DNA from: Sphingobium chlorophenolicum
GTDB taxonomy: Bacteria; Pseudomonadota; Alphaproteobacteria; Sphingomonadales; Sphingomonadaceae
DNA length: 64,000 nt
NCBI RefSeq assembly: GCF_000722875.1
Contig: NZ_JFHR01000026.1
Coordinates: 1-64,000, forward strand
Reading direction: 5' to 3'
This document shows, piece by piece, positions 52,526-59,626 of the stretch. The translations under genes were made by a program, and so were the position numbers. Numbering within the stretch: position 1 is the stretch's first letter; the number at the start of each line of letters is the position of its first letter. Below the pieces are notes generated by a model that ran no database searches, had not been told where the DNA came from, and saw nothing but the letters and a program-made list of their open reading frames with translations.

Positions 52526-53368
52526 TCAGGCGAAATGGCGGCGGTAGCTGGCGATCTTGATCGTCTCGGGCATTTTCACGACATTGCTGCTGTCATGTTC
52601 GACGCCGTCTTCTTCCTGGTGCAGATCGGCAATCTGAACCTTGCGGCTGAGCAGCAGGTCCAATATTTCCTGACCGCGTTCAGCGATCACCGCAGGCTGG
52701 GCGATGACGCTGACGCTCAGCCGGTCCATATTCCGGCCGACGGGCAGCATCACGGCGACACAGCCGACTCCGTCCCGATCCTGATCGATGGCCCAGCCCT
52801 TCTCGCGCAGCACGGCGAATTCGGACAGGAGTTCAGCCACGCGGACATGCCGCGACAGGTCCGCCTCCTCCGCATTCAGGCGGTGAACCGCCGAACGGAT
52901 GCCTTCGTTGCGATAGCTCGAAAGCAGCAGACGGCCCTGCGTGCTGTGCAATATGGACAGTTGATCGCCTGCATGCGCGTCAAGCGCGCTTTCATTATTG
53001 CCGTGGATGACGTGCAGATGCTGCAACACATAGTTGGAGCTGGTCGACAACAGAACCGTTTCGCCGGTCAGCTTAGCGATCTCGTCAATCGCGGAGAGCA
53101 CCGGCCCGCCACGGAACAGCGAGGGCTTCACCCAGGCGCCCAGCAGGGCCACGCGCGCCGTCGGGCTATAGGTGCGCCGGACGCGATTATAGTGGAGATA
53201 GCCGAGCCGCGTCAGACAGCGGAGCAGTTCGGACGTGCTGGATTGCGGATAGTTCAACGTCCGCGACATTTCCATGACGGTGGCAACGCGGCGATCCTGA
53301 TCGAAATATTCCAGGATCTCCAGCACTCGATGCGCGGATTTGATGGTCCGGGATGCGCTGGTAGCCAT
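52526..53368 (-). CDS. IclR family transcriptional regulator
   Basis: A 280-residue regulator: N-terminal winged HTH (IKSAHRVLEILEYFDQDRRVATVMEMSRTLNYPQSSTSELLRCL, residues about 8-55) and the IclR effector domain (about 75-255, with GETVLLSTSSNYVL and GWAIDQDRDGVGCVAVMLPVG). GAGGAAAG lies before the ATG. It is divergent from a second IclR gene; the 161-bp spacer carries palindromes. It precedes the MDR and acyl-CoA dehydrogenase genes on the same strand and likely controls them. Confidence 0.9.
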   Translation of the reverse strand: MATSASRTIKSAHRVLEILEYFDQDRRVATVMEMSRTLNYPQSSTSELLRCLTRLGYLHYNRVRRTYSPTARVALLGAWVKPSLFRGGPVLSAIDEIAKLTGETVLLSTSSNYVLQHLHVIHGNNESALDAHAGDQLSILHSTQGRLLLSSYRNEGIRSAVHRLNAEEADLSRHVRVAELLSEFAVLREKGWAIDQDRDGVGCVAVMLPVGRNMDRLSVSVIAQPAVIAERGQEILDLLLSRKVQIADLHQEEDGVEHDSSNVVKMPETIKIASYRRHFA

Positions 53369-53413
53369 TTGCTTTCCTCTTCCTCCCGCGAATGCATGGA
53401 TCGCATCCGCTGC

Positions 53414-53425
53414 ACGAATTTTCGT
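53414..53425. promoter_or_regulatory. Inverted repeat ACGAA-TT-TTCGT
   Basis: Perfect 5-bp arms, 45 bp upstream of the minus-strand IclR start. It resembles half of the larger palindrome at 53467-53482 (TTCGAA core). Confidence 0.4.
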
Positions 53426-53466
53426 ACTCCATCACAAATATAATGTCCAACGGTTTTTCGAATTGC

Positions 53467-53482
53467 GTTCGAAATTTCGAAC
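53467..53482. promoter_or_regulatory. Candidate IclR operator, perfect 16-bp palindrome
   Basis: GTTCGAAATTTCGAAC is its own reverse complement. It lies 47 bp upstream of the plus-strand IclR gene, with another TTCGAA at 53457-53462. Strong candidate site for one or both IclR proteins. Confidence 0.6.
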
Positions 53483-53529
53483 ATCTATGCATCTCGCATC
53501 GAAATGATAATTGAAGTAAGCGGGGGACG

Positions 53530-54303
53530 ATGCAGCAGGCGACACTTGCGGAAAGCCGCACCAGAGGACCGAAAGCGATCACGCGCGTACTCGACCTGCT
53601 GGCGTTGCTGGCGGGCAAGCAGGACGGCATGAGCCTGACCGAACTCAGCGCCATCATGGCCGTGCCGAAGAGCACGTTCATCGATACGCTGCGCGGACTG
53701 TGCGACATGCATTATCTGTCATGCCAGGAAGGACGCTATCGTCTGGGCCCGGCCGCCTATCACTTCGCCAGTCGAATAACGCGCCACTGGTCGGCGCCCG
53801 AAATGATCCGCGCCGAGGTCAAGCAACTCGCCGCTGAAACCCGCGAATCCGTGGGTTTCGCCATTGCCGACTGGGAAATCGGACAGGCCATTTACACAGA
53901 AGCGAGCAACAGCCCGCAGCCGGTGCGATATGCGATGCAGGCGGGCCTGCGTGCGCCGCTCTATGCCAGCGCCGCCGGTCGCGTATTGATGGCCTATGCC
54001 CCGACCGAGCAGGCAGAAGACTATCTGGCGCACGCGCAGCTTCGGCAACTGACCGAAAATACGCGAACCGATCCCGACGCCATTCGGGCCGCGTTGGTGG
54101 AAATCCGCGAGCGGGGTTATTGCGCCAGCTTCGGCGAGATGCTGAGCGACACGGCGGCATTGGCCGTGCCGGTCTCCGGGCCTGATGGCGATCTGCTTGG
54201 CGCGCTCATGCTGGCCGCGCCGCTCGATCGGATGAAGCAGAATTTCGAGCGGCTTCTGAACGCGACGCTGGAAGCGGGCCGCCGCGCCTCAGCAGAAAGC
54301 TGA
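53530..54303 (+). CDS. IclR family transcriptional regulator
   Basis: A 257-residue IclR: HTH region ITRVLDLLALLAGKQDGMSLTELSAIMAVPKSTFIDTLRGL (residues about 17-57) and effector domain with GQAIYTEASNSPQPVRYAMQAGLRAPLYASAAGRVLMAY and GYCASFGEMLSDTAALAVPVSG. GGGGGACG precedes the ATG. It is divergent from the other IclR and convergent with the amidohydrolase. The two IclRs are not close copies of each other, so they likely sense different ligands. Confidence 0.9.
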   Translation: MQQATLAESRTRGPKAITRVLDLLALLAGKQDGMSLTELSAIMAVPKSTFIDTLRGLCDMHYLSCQEGRYRLGPAAYHFASRITRHWSAPEMIRAEVKQLAAETRESVGFAIADWEIGQAIYTEASNSPQPVRYAMQAGLRAPLYASAAGRVLMAYAPTEQAEDYLAHAQLRQLTENTRTDPDAIRAALVEIRERGYCASFGEMLSDTAALAVPVSGPDGDLLGALMLAAPLDRMKQNFERLLNATLEAGRRASAES

Positions 54304-54337
54304 AACGCGGCGGCGAATAGAGCAGGCAAGGATCGCC

Positions 54338-55564
54338 TCAGGCCGGCAGTCCCATGAAGCGCATGCCGTTTTCATACATGACCTTGCGGACGTCCGCCGC
54401 CGACAGGTCCCTGCATGCTTCTTCCGCGAACAGGCGCGGCTCCTCCACGCCCTCCGCATGGGGATAGTCCGATCCCATCATCACCCAATCGGCATTGCCG
54501 ACCTGATCGATGATGGATTTCAGGTCATCCTCCGGATAGGCGACGACGGACACGTGACGGGCGAAGATATTGCTCGGCCGGTCCTTCAATTGCCCGGCGG
54601 GCCAATAGCCGTTCTTGGCAATGCCCCGGCATTTATCCATCTTCACCAGCATGGAAGGCACCCATTCGGCGCCATTTTCCGCCGACAGCAGCTTCACGTT
54701 CGGAAAACGTTCGAAGAAGTTCCAGAAGATGAAGCTCGACAGCGTCTCGATCACCGGCCGTTCGGAATAGCCGTGCATCCATACGAAGGCGGACTGGCGG
54801 ATGCGCGATTGCTGCATCCCCTCACCCCACAGCGCCATATGGTCCTTCATGTAAATGGCTTCGGACACATGGAATACGACGCGGATGCCCGCTTCATTGG
54901 CGATCGCCCAGAAAGGATCATGATCGGGATGCGCGGGCGCCTTCCCATTATAGGGGCCCATCGGCATCAGGATGAGCTTCGCGCCCTTGGCGATCACCTC
55001 TTTCAGCGCCTTGCAGGCCTCCTCGACATTGTCGAGGGTCATGATGGGGCATGAATAGATGCGGTCGTTATAATTATACTTCCACTGGTCGTACATCCAA
55101 TTGTTGTAGGCGTTCAACACCGGATAGGCATAGCGCGGGTCGTCCAGGAAACTGATGGCCGTGATCATGTTGCCGATAAAGAGGATGGACGAACGCACAT
55201 CCCAGGCATCAAGCAGCTTCACCCGTTCCTGCGGTTCCACCATCGCCGGAGTTTTGGGCACGTGCATGTCGATCTCGGCCTTGCCCTCCTTCATGGCGCG
55301 CAGCCATTCATGCAGCTTGCCGGGGGCGGGAACGCGGCCATCCTCGAAGAGATGGTCGGCGCTGATTTCCACCTTGCGCGGCCCCACATACATGGCGAAG
55401 TCGCCGTCAGGCCCGGTTTTGAAGGTAATGCCATAGCGTTCGGCTGCGTCTTTGGGCAGATATCTGGTCCACGCTTCGTCCGTTTCCCAGAAATGGGTAT
55501 CGGCATCGAAGATCGGTCCGGAGTACACGGGCGAAGTCTCCGCGGTATCGATTTGTCCAGACAT
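54338..55564 (-). CDS. Amidohydrolase_2 (ACMSD-like) family metal-dependent hydrolase
   Basis: A 408-residue TIM-barrel hydrolase. The first metal motif reads FDADTHFWE (Asp20-x-Asp22-x-His24) in place of HxH, then FHVSEAIYMKD with the metal His and GSDYPHAEGVEE carrying the catalytic Asp. The DxDxH variant is common in the decarboxylase/hydrolase branch near ACMSD and gamma-resorcylate decarboxylase. Reaction could be decarboxylation or hydrolytic ring cleavage. GGAAGGAA lies before the ATG. It is convergent with the IclR and divergent from the CMD-CoA ligase operon. Confidence 0.85.
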   Translation of the reverse strand: MSGQIDTAETSPVYSGPIFDADTHFWETDEAWTRYLPKDAAERYGITFKTGPDGDFAMYVGPRKVEISADHLFEDGRVPAPGKLHEWLRAMKEGKAEIDMHVPKTPAMVEPQERVKLLDAWDVRSSILFIGNMITAISFLDDPRYAYPVLNAYNNWMYDQWKYNYNDRIYSCPIMTLDNVEEACKALKEVIAKGAKLILMPMGPYNGKAPAHPDHDPFWAIANEAGIRVVFHVSEAIYMKDHMALWGEGMQQSRIRQSAFVWMHGYSERPVIETLSSFIFWNFFERFPNVKLLSAENGAEWVPSMLVKMDKCRGIAKNGYWPAGQLKDRPSNIFARHVSVVAYPEDDLKSIIDQVGNADWVMMGSDYPHAEGVEEPRLFAEEACRDLSAADVRKVMYENGMRFMGLPA

Positions 55565-55600
55565 ATTGTTCCTTCCCCAAAACCATGACGCTATTCGGTA

Positions 55601-55612
55601 TGATCTGGATCA
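55601..55612. promoter_or_regulatory. Inverted repeat TGATC-TG-GATCA
   Basis: Perfect 5-bp arms, 37 bp upstream of the amidohydrolase start, in the 266-bp divergent spacer. Possible operator; unassigned. Confidence 0.3.
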
Positions 55613-55830
55613 CGCCGCCATCAACTCGGACATCCAGTGTTTGAAACCCATATAGACATGGCCGCATGTCGCGAATATCGGCCCGCCTCTGCGATCACAT
55701 AGGCGATGGGATGCAGACGCCATCAGATGACCGATCAGTATGTGCTACCTTCCGATAGCGGCCGCAGCGTTGTTGACGCGGGCACGCCACCACCCATAGG
55801 CCGGGCAATCATAACGGATGGAGGCAGCGG

Positions 55831-56259
55831 ATGGCTGAGTTGGACGAGAAGCAGGAATCGGGCGTCGAATTCATCAGCGGCATCATGGGCGAAGGGTTCG
55901 GCAATGCCTTTCGCGCGGCCTGCACGGCTGACCGTTTCGGATCGCCAATCCCGCGCATGGCGGCAAGCTGGGCTTTTCATGATGCCTGGCAGCATCAGGG
56001 CCTGGCGCCCAGGGAAAAGAGCATGGCTGTCATATCCGCGCTGATCGCGATGCGGCAGCCGCTGGAACTGAAGAATCACGTCAAGATCGGCATCGCCAAC
56101 GGCCTGACGGCGCAGGAGCTGGAAGGATTGCTGGTACAGCTTACACCCTATGTCGGCTTTCCCTGCATAGCCTCCGCCACGACGGCGGTGATCGAAGCCA
56201 TGCGGGAGGCGGGCGTGTCCCCGGATGTGCAGACGGCCGAGGAAAAGGGACTTTTGTGA
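55831..56259 (+). CDS. Carboxymuconolactone decarboxylase-like (AhpD-fold) protein
   Basis: A 142-residue AhpD/CMD-fold protein: LAPREKSMAVISALIAMRQPLELKNHVKIGIANGLTAQELEGLLVQLTPYVGFP is the family signature block (residues about 58-112). There is no CxxC pair, so it is CMD-like rather than peroxidatic AhpD. CMD catalyses decarboxylation of a muconolactone, but many family members in catabolic clusters have unknown roles. It overlaps the next gene start (GTGA). Confidence 0.85.
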   Translation: MAELDEKQESGVEFISGIMGEGFGNAFRAACTADRFGSPIPRMAASWAFHDAWQHQGLAPREKSMAVISALIAMRQPLELKNHVKIGIANGLTAQELEGLLVQLTPYVGFPCIASATTAVIEAMREAGVSPDVQTAEEKGLL

Positions 56260-57893
56260 CCGGCGCGACGACTATGGCGAATCCCCATTTTTCCGATCTG
56301 CCGAAGACGCTGGACCATATATTGCCGCAGGTCATCGCGCATGTCGCGGCGCGCTATGGCAGCACGCCCTTCATCATCGGGGAGGATGGGGCGACGATCA
56401 GCTTCGCCCAATTCAAGGAGCGGGTGGACGATCTTGCCCGCGCCCTGATCGCCCATGGCGTCGATCATGGGGACCGGGTGGCGATCTGGGCGCCCAACAG
56501 CCCGGAATGGATGATCGCAGCCGCCGCGGTGGAAAGCATCGGCGCGATCATGGTGCCCATCAACACCCGCTTCAAGGGCGGGGAAGCGCTCTACATATTG
56601 GCGAAGACGCGGGCGAAAATCCTGTTCACCGTGTCGGGGTTTCTGGGCAACGACTATGCCGCCATGCTGGTGCAGGCGGGCAGCGGCGCAGGCGATGCCG
56701 GACCAGTCCGCGATCTGCCGGGGTTGAGCCATATCGTGACGCTGGATGGGCCGGACTTTGCCCTGTTCCAGCGCAGGCAGGCGGACGAGGCCGAACTGAC
56801 GGCGCGGGTGGCGGGCGTAACGCCGCAAACCATCGCCGATATTCTTTTCACCAGCGGCACCACCGGTCAGCCGAAGGGCGCGATGCACAGTCATGGGCAG
56901 GCGCTGTGGATGCCCGCCATCTGGAACGAATCCAACGATCTGCGCGCCGGTGACCGCATGGCCATCGTCAATCCCTTCTTCCACAGTTTCGGCTATCGGT
57001 CCGGCTGGATTTCCGCGCTGGTGGCGGGGATCACCGTTTATCCGCTGGCGACGTTCGATGCGGAGGCGCTGCTTGGCCTGATCGAGCGCGAGAAGATCAG
57101 CGTGCTGATGGGGCCGCCGACCATCTTCCTGTCGCTGATGGAACATCCGCGCTTTGGGACGTTCGACCTCTCTTCGCTGCGGGTCGGGCATACCGGCGCA
57201 TCCAATGTTCCCGTCGATCTGATCCGGGCCGGGCGGGAAGTCTTTGGATTCGATCTGTTCCTGACCAGCTTCGGCCAGACCGAATGCACGGCGCTGGCCA
57301 CGGTCAACTATCCGGACGCCAGCTTCGAAACGATTGCAAAGACGGTGGGCAAGCCTTTGCCCGGCGTCGAACTGCGCATCGTTGACGCGGATGGCCATCC
57401 TCTGCCGCACGGAGAAAGCGGCGAGTTGCTGATTCGCGGACCGGTGGTGATGCAGGGCTATTTCGAGGAACCGGAGCAGACGGCGGCGACGATCGATGCG
57501 GATGGCTGGCTTCACAGCGGCGATGTCGGGTGCATTGGCGAGGACGGCACGCTGCGCATTCTCGACCGGTTGAAGGACGTCGTCATCGTCGGCGGGTTCA
57601 ACGCCTATCCCGCAGAGATCGAGAATATCCTGCGCAAACATCCCGCCATCGCGGATGTGTGCATTATAGGCTGGCCCGACGAGCGCATGGGCGAAGTCTG
57701 CGCCGCCTGCGTGATCCCGAAGGACGGCGCGACGCTGACGCTGGCCGAACTGACCGGCTGGAGCCGCGAGCAGATGGCGAATTACAAGGTGCCGCGCCAC
57801 CTGTTCCTGGTCGATGATTTCCCGCGCACGCCGCTGGGCAAGATTCAGAAATTCCTGCTGCGCGATCAGTTGAGGGCCCGTTCCGACGGCTGA
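56256..57893 (+). CDS. Acyl-CoA synthetase (AMP-forming)
   Basis: A 545-residue ANL ligase with canonical motifs: LFTSGTTGQPKGAM (P-loop), FGQTECTA (A5), and the hinge DRLKDVVIVGGFNAYPAEIENIL. The C-terminal catalytic Lys lies in RTPLGKIQKF. It would make a CoA thioester from a carboxylic-acid substrate with ATP. The GTG at 56256 overlaps the CMD stop; an ATG at 56274 is an alternative start. It differs from the BaiB-like ligase at 23038, so two different acids or steps are activated. Confidence 0.92.
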   Translation: MTGATTMANPHFSDLPKTLDHILPQVIAHVAARYGSTPFIIGEDGATISFAQFKERVDDLARALIAHGVDHGDRVAIWAPNSPEWMIAAAAVESIGAIMVPINTRFKGGEALYILAKTRAKILFTVSGFLGNDYAAMLVQAGSGAGDAGPVRDLPGLSHIVTLDGPDFALFQRRQADEAELTARVAGVTPQTIADILFTSGTTGQPKGAMHSHGQALWMPAIWNESNDLRAGDRMAIVNPFFHSFGYRSGWISALVAGITVYPLATFDAEALLGLIEREKISVLMGPPTIFLSLMEHPRFGTFDLSSLRVGHTGASNVPVDLIRAGREVFGFDLFLTSFGQTECTALATVNYPDASFETIAKTVGKPLPGVELRIVDADGHPLPHGESGELLIRGPVVMQGYFEEPEQTAATIDADGWLHSGDVGCIGEDGTLRILDRLKDVVIVGGFNAYPAEIENILRKHPAIADVCIIGWPDERMGEVCAACVIPKDGATLTLAELTGWSREQMANYKVPRHLFLVDDFPRTPLGKIQKFLLRDQLRARSDG

Positions 57894-57925
57894 TCGGGGG
57901 ATCGAAAAGGGAAAGGAGGATGGCC

Positions 57926-58408
57926 ATGCAATTTACGGGCGACTTCTATCAGATCGGCGTCGTGGTGCGCGACATAGAGGCGGGGATGGCGCATTATCGC
58001 AATCTGCTGGGCCTTGGGCCTTTCTGGCGGCTGGATACCGATTATGAAGGGCGCTATCGCGATTGGCGGGGGCGCTTCGCCAATAAGAACGCCTTTACCA
58101 GATGGGGCGACGTCTATCTGGAGATGATCGAACCGGTGGTCGGCCAGGGAAATGCCAGGGAGTGGCTGGAAACGCGCGGCGAAGGCATTTTTCATCTGGG
58201 CTATGCGGTCGACGATCTTTCGCAGCGGCCCGACGGCGTCGAATGCGTGTTCGAGAGTTGGGGGGCGAAAATGCCCAATGGCGATGCGGCGGTGATCCAC
58301 CTCGATACGGTGGAGCAGCTTGGCTATTTCGTGGAGCTTTCGGATCGGGCGCTGGTCGACAAGCTGAATGCCGGAATCGACAAGTTCATGAATGACTTGG
58401 CGATATGA
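57926..58408 (+). CDS. VOC (glyoxalase-fold) family protein
   Basis: A 160-residue VOC protein beginning FTGDFYQIGVVVRDIEAGMAHYRNLLGLGPFWRL, with a second half around EGIFHLGYAVDDL. The first motif carries no His but the second half has HLGY. AAGGAGG six bases before the ATG at 57926 makes this start better than the ATG at 57920. Last gene of the CMD-CoA ligase-VOC operon. May be a lyase, isomerase or ligand-binding protein. Confidence 0.78.
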   Translation: MQFTGDFYQIGVVVRDIEAGMAHYRNLLGLGPFWRLDTDYEGRYRDWRGRFANKNAFTRWGDVYLEMIEPVVGQGNAREWLETRGEGIFHLGYAVDDLSQRPDGVECVFESWGAKMPNGDAAVIHLDTVEQLGYFVELSDRALVDKLNAGIDKFMNDLAI

Positions 58409-58417
58409 ACGCGCTGT

Positions 58418-58452
58418 GCATCTCCTATTTGCCCTAGGGCAATAGGAGATGC
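58418..58452. terminator. Long hairpin between convergent VOC and phosphotransferase genes
   Basis: Arms GCATCTCCTAT-T-TGCCC / GGGCA-ATAGGAGATGC with one bulge and a TA apex. It overlaps the last codons and the stop (58434-58436) of the phosphotransferase. Bidirectional, with no clear U-tract. Confidence 0.7.
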
Positions 58453-59519
58453 AGGTCGTGGTCCAGCGCCGCCCGGCCGAAGCGGGCGGCATAGGCGGTA
58501 TTGACCGCTTCGGTCTGGAAGCGGACCTCATTGGTCAGGAAGATGAACAGGCCCCAGAGGATGGATCGCCTATAGTCGAGCCAAGCGGCTTCCCGGTCCA
58601 GAACGGGGCCGCCTTCCCGCTCCAGCGCGTCGAGATATAGGCGCAGCAGGTCGCGCTCCCATGCGGCGCGGTCGGCCAGATCGGCGGCGCAGACGATGTG
58701 GTAGGATATTTCATGATGCCAGGCGGTCTGCGCCACCTGCGCGTCGAAATAGCCGGGCGTGCCGTCCTCCAATATGTAGAGGTTGCCCAGATGGGTGTCG
58801 CCGTGGATCAGGCAGCGGGGCTGGGCGCGCTGAATTTCCCCTATCGTCATCAGCGCGCGTTCCATCCACTCGCGGTCGTGCAGCCGGGTGGAGACGGCCG
58901 CGCCGCGCGGCAACGCCATATAATGGGACCAGACATCCGGCACGAGATAACGGCGCATATAGTCCAGCCCCCAGCCGTCGAACCGGCTGGCAATGTCGGA
59001 CCAGCGGCCGCCGGGCTGGAAATGCGGCGAAGCCCAGGTCGCGGCATGATAGGCGGCCATGGTTTCCATGCGGCGCGCGATCTGGTCGAAACGATGCGGG
59101 CGCAGGGCGTCGCAGAAATCGACGCCGGGACGCTTCAAATCCTCCATGATGACGATGGACTGGTGCGAATGGGGATCGGTTCCGGCGAAATAAGCGCGGG
59201 GCGACGGCATGGGGATGAGCGGCTGGATATCGGCGTAGAAGCGCGTTTCATTGGCGTACATCGCCGCCATTTTCGGGCTGTGCTCCTCAAATCCGCCCTT
59301 CACGATCAGGGTTTCGCCGACCTGCTCGGCGCCCTCCCCCTCCACGGCGAGGCGGACGCGAATCTTGGTCGACGTGCCCAGAATGACGTCGATCACCCGC
59401 GAGTCCCGCACGGTTATGCCGGGTAGCCGCTGACGCAAGGCGCGGGTCAGCCATGCGCTGTCGATCTGCTCCGGCGTCAATGGCAGGGGCAGCGCATCGG
59501 CGGGATAAGCCTCACTCAT
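58434..59519 (-). CDS. APH/ecdysteroid-kinase-like phosphotransferase
   Basis: A protein-kinase-like-fold phosphotransferase of about 361 residues. The Brenner-type motif is LIHGDTHLGNLYIL (His-Gly-Asp with Asn) and the metal-binding FDAQVAQ follows. Family members phosphorylate small molecules: aminoglycosides, choline, ecdysteroids, or hydroxyacyl-CoA esters (LvaA, ACAD10/11 kinase domains). I start it at the ATG at 59519 (GGAGAGA at good spacing); an extension to 59585 would run through a terminator hairpin. In a beta-oxidation island it could phosphorylate a hydroxylated acid to permit elimination. Confidence 0.75.
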   Translation of the reverse strand: MSEAYPADALPLPLTPEQIDSAWLTRALRQRLPGITVRDSRVIDVILGTSTKIRVRLAVEGEGAEQVGETLIVKGGFEEHSPKMAAMYANETRFYADIQPLIPMPSPRAYFAGTDPHSHQSIVIMEDLKRPGVDFCDALRPHRFDQIARRMETMAAYHAATWASPHFQPGGRWSDIASRFDGWGLDYMRRYLVPDVWSHYMALPRGAAVSTRLHDREWMERALMTIGEIQRAQPRCLIHGDTHLGNLYILEDGTPGYFDAQVAQTAWHHEISYHIVCAADLADRAAWERDLLRLYLDALEREGGPVLDREAAWLDYRRSILWGLFIFLTNEVRFQTEAVNTAYAARFGRAALDHDLHLLLP

Positions 59520-59573
59520 CATTCTCTCCAGCATCCTTTCCGCGCAACATGGCAGAGGGCGGCGCGCAAGAAA

Positions 59574-59601
59574 AAGGGGGCGCAAAAGTCTGCGCCCCCT
59601 T
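59574..59601 (-). terminator. Rho-independent terminator of TonB receptor
   Basis: Perfect 11-bp stem AAGGGGGCGCA / TGCGCCCCCTT with a 6-nt loop, 25 bp after the receptor stop. On the minus strand it is followed by a T-run. It also lies upstream of the preferred phosphotransferase start. Confidence 0.88.
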
Positions 59602-59626
59602 GATGCTTTTCAGCCCTAACCGGCGA

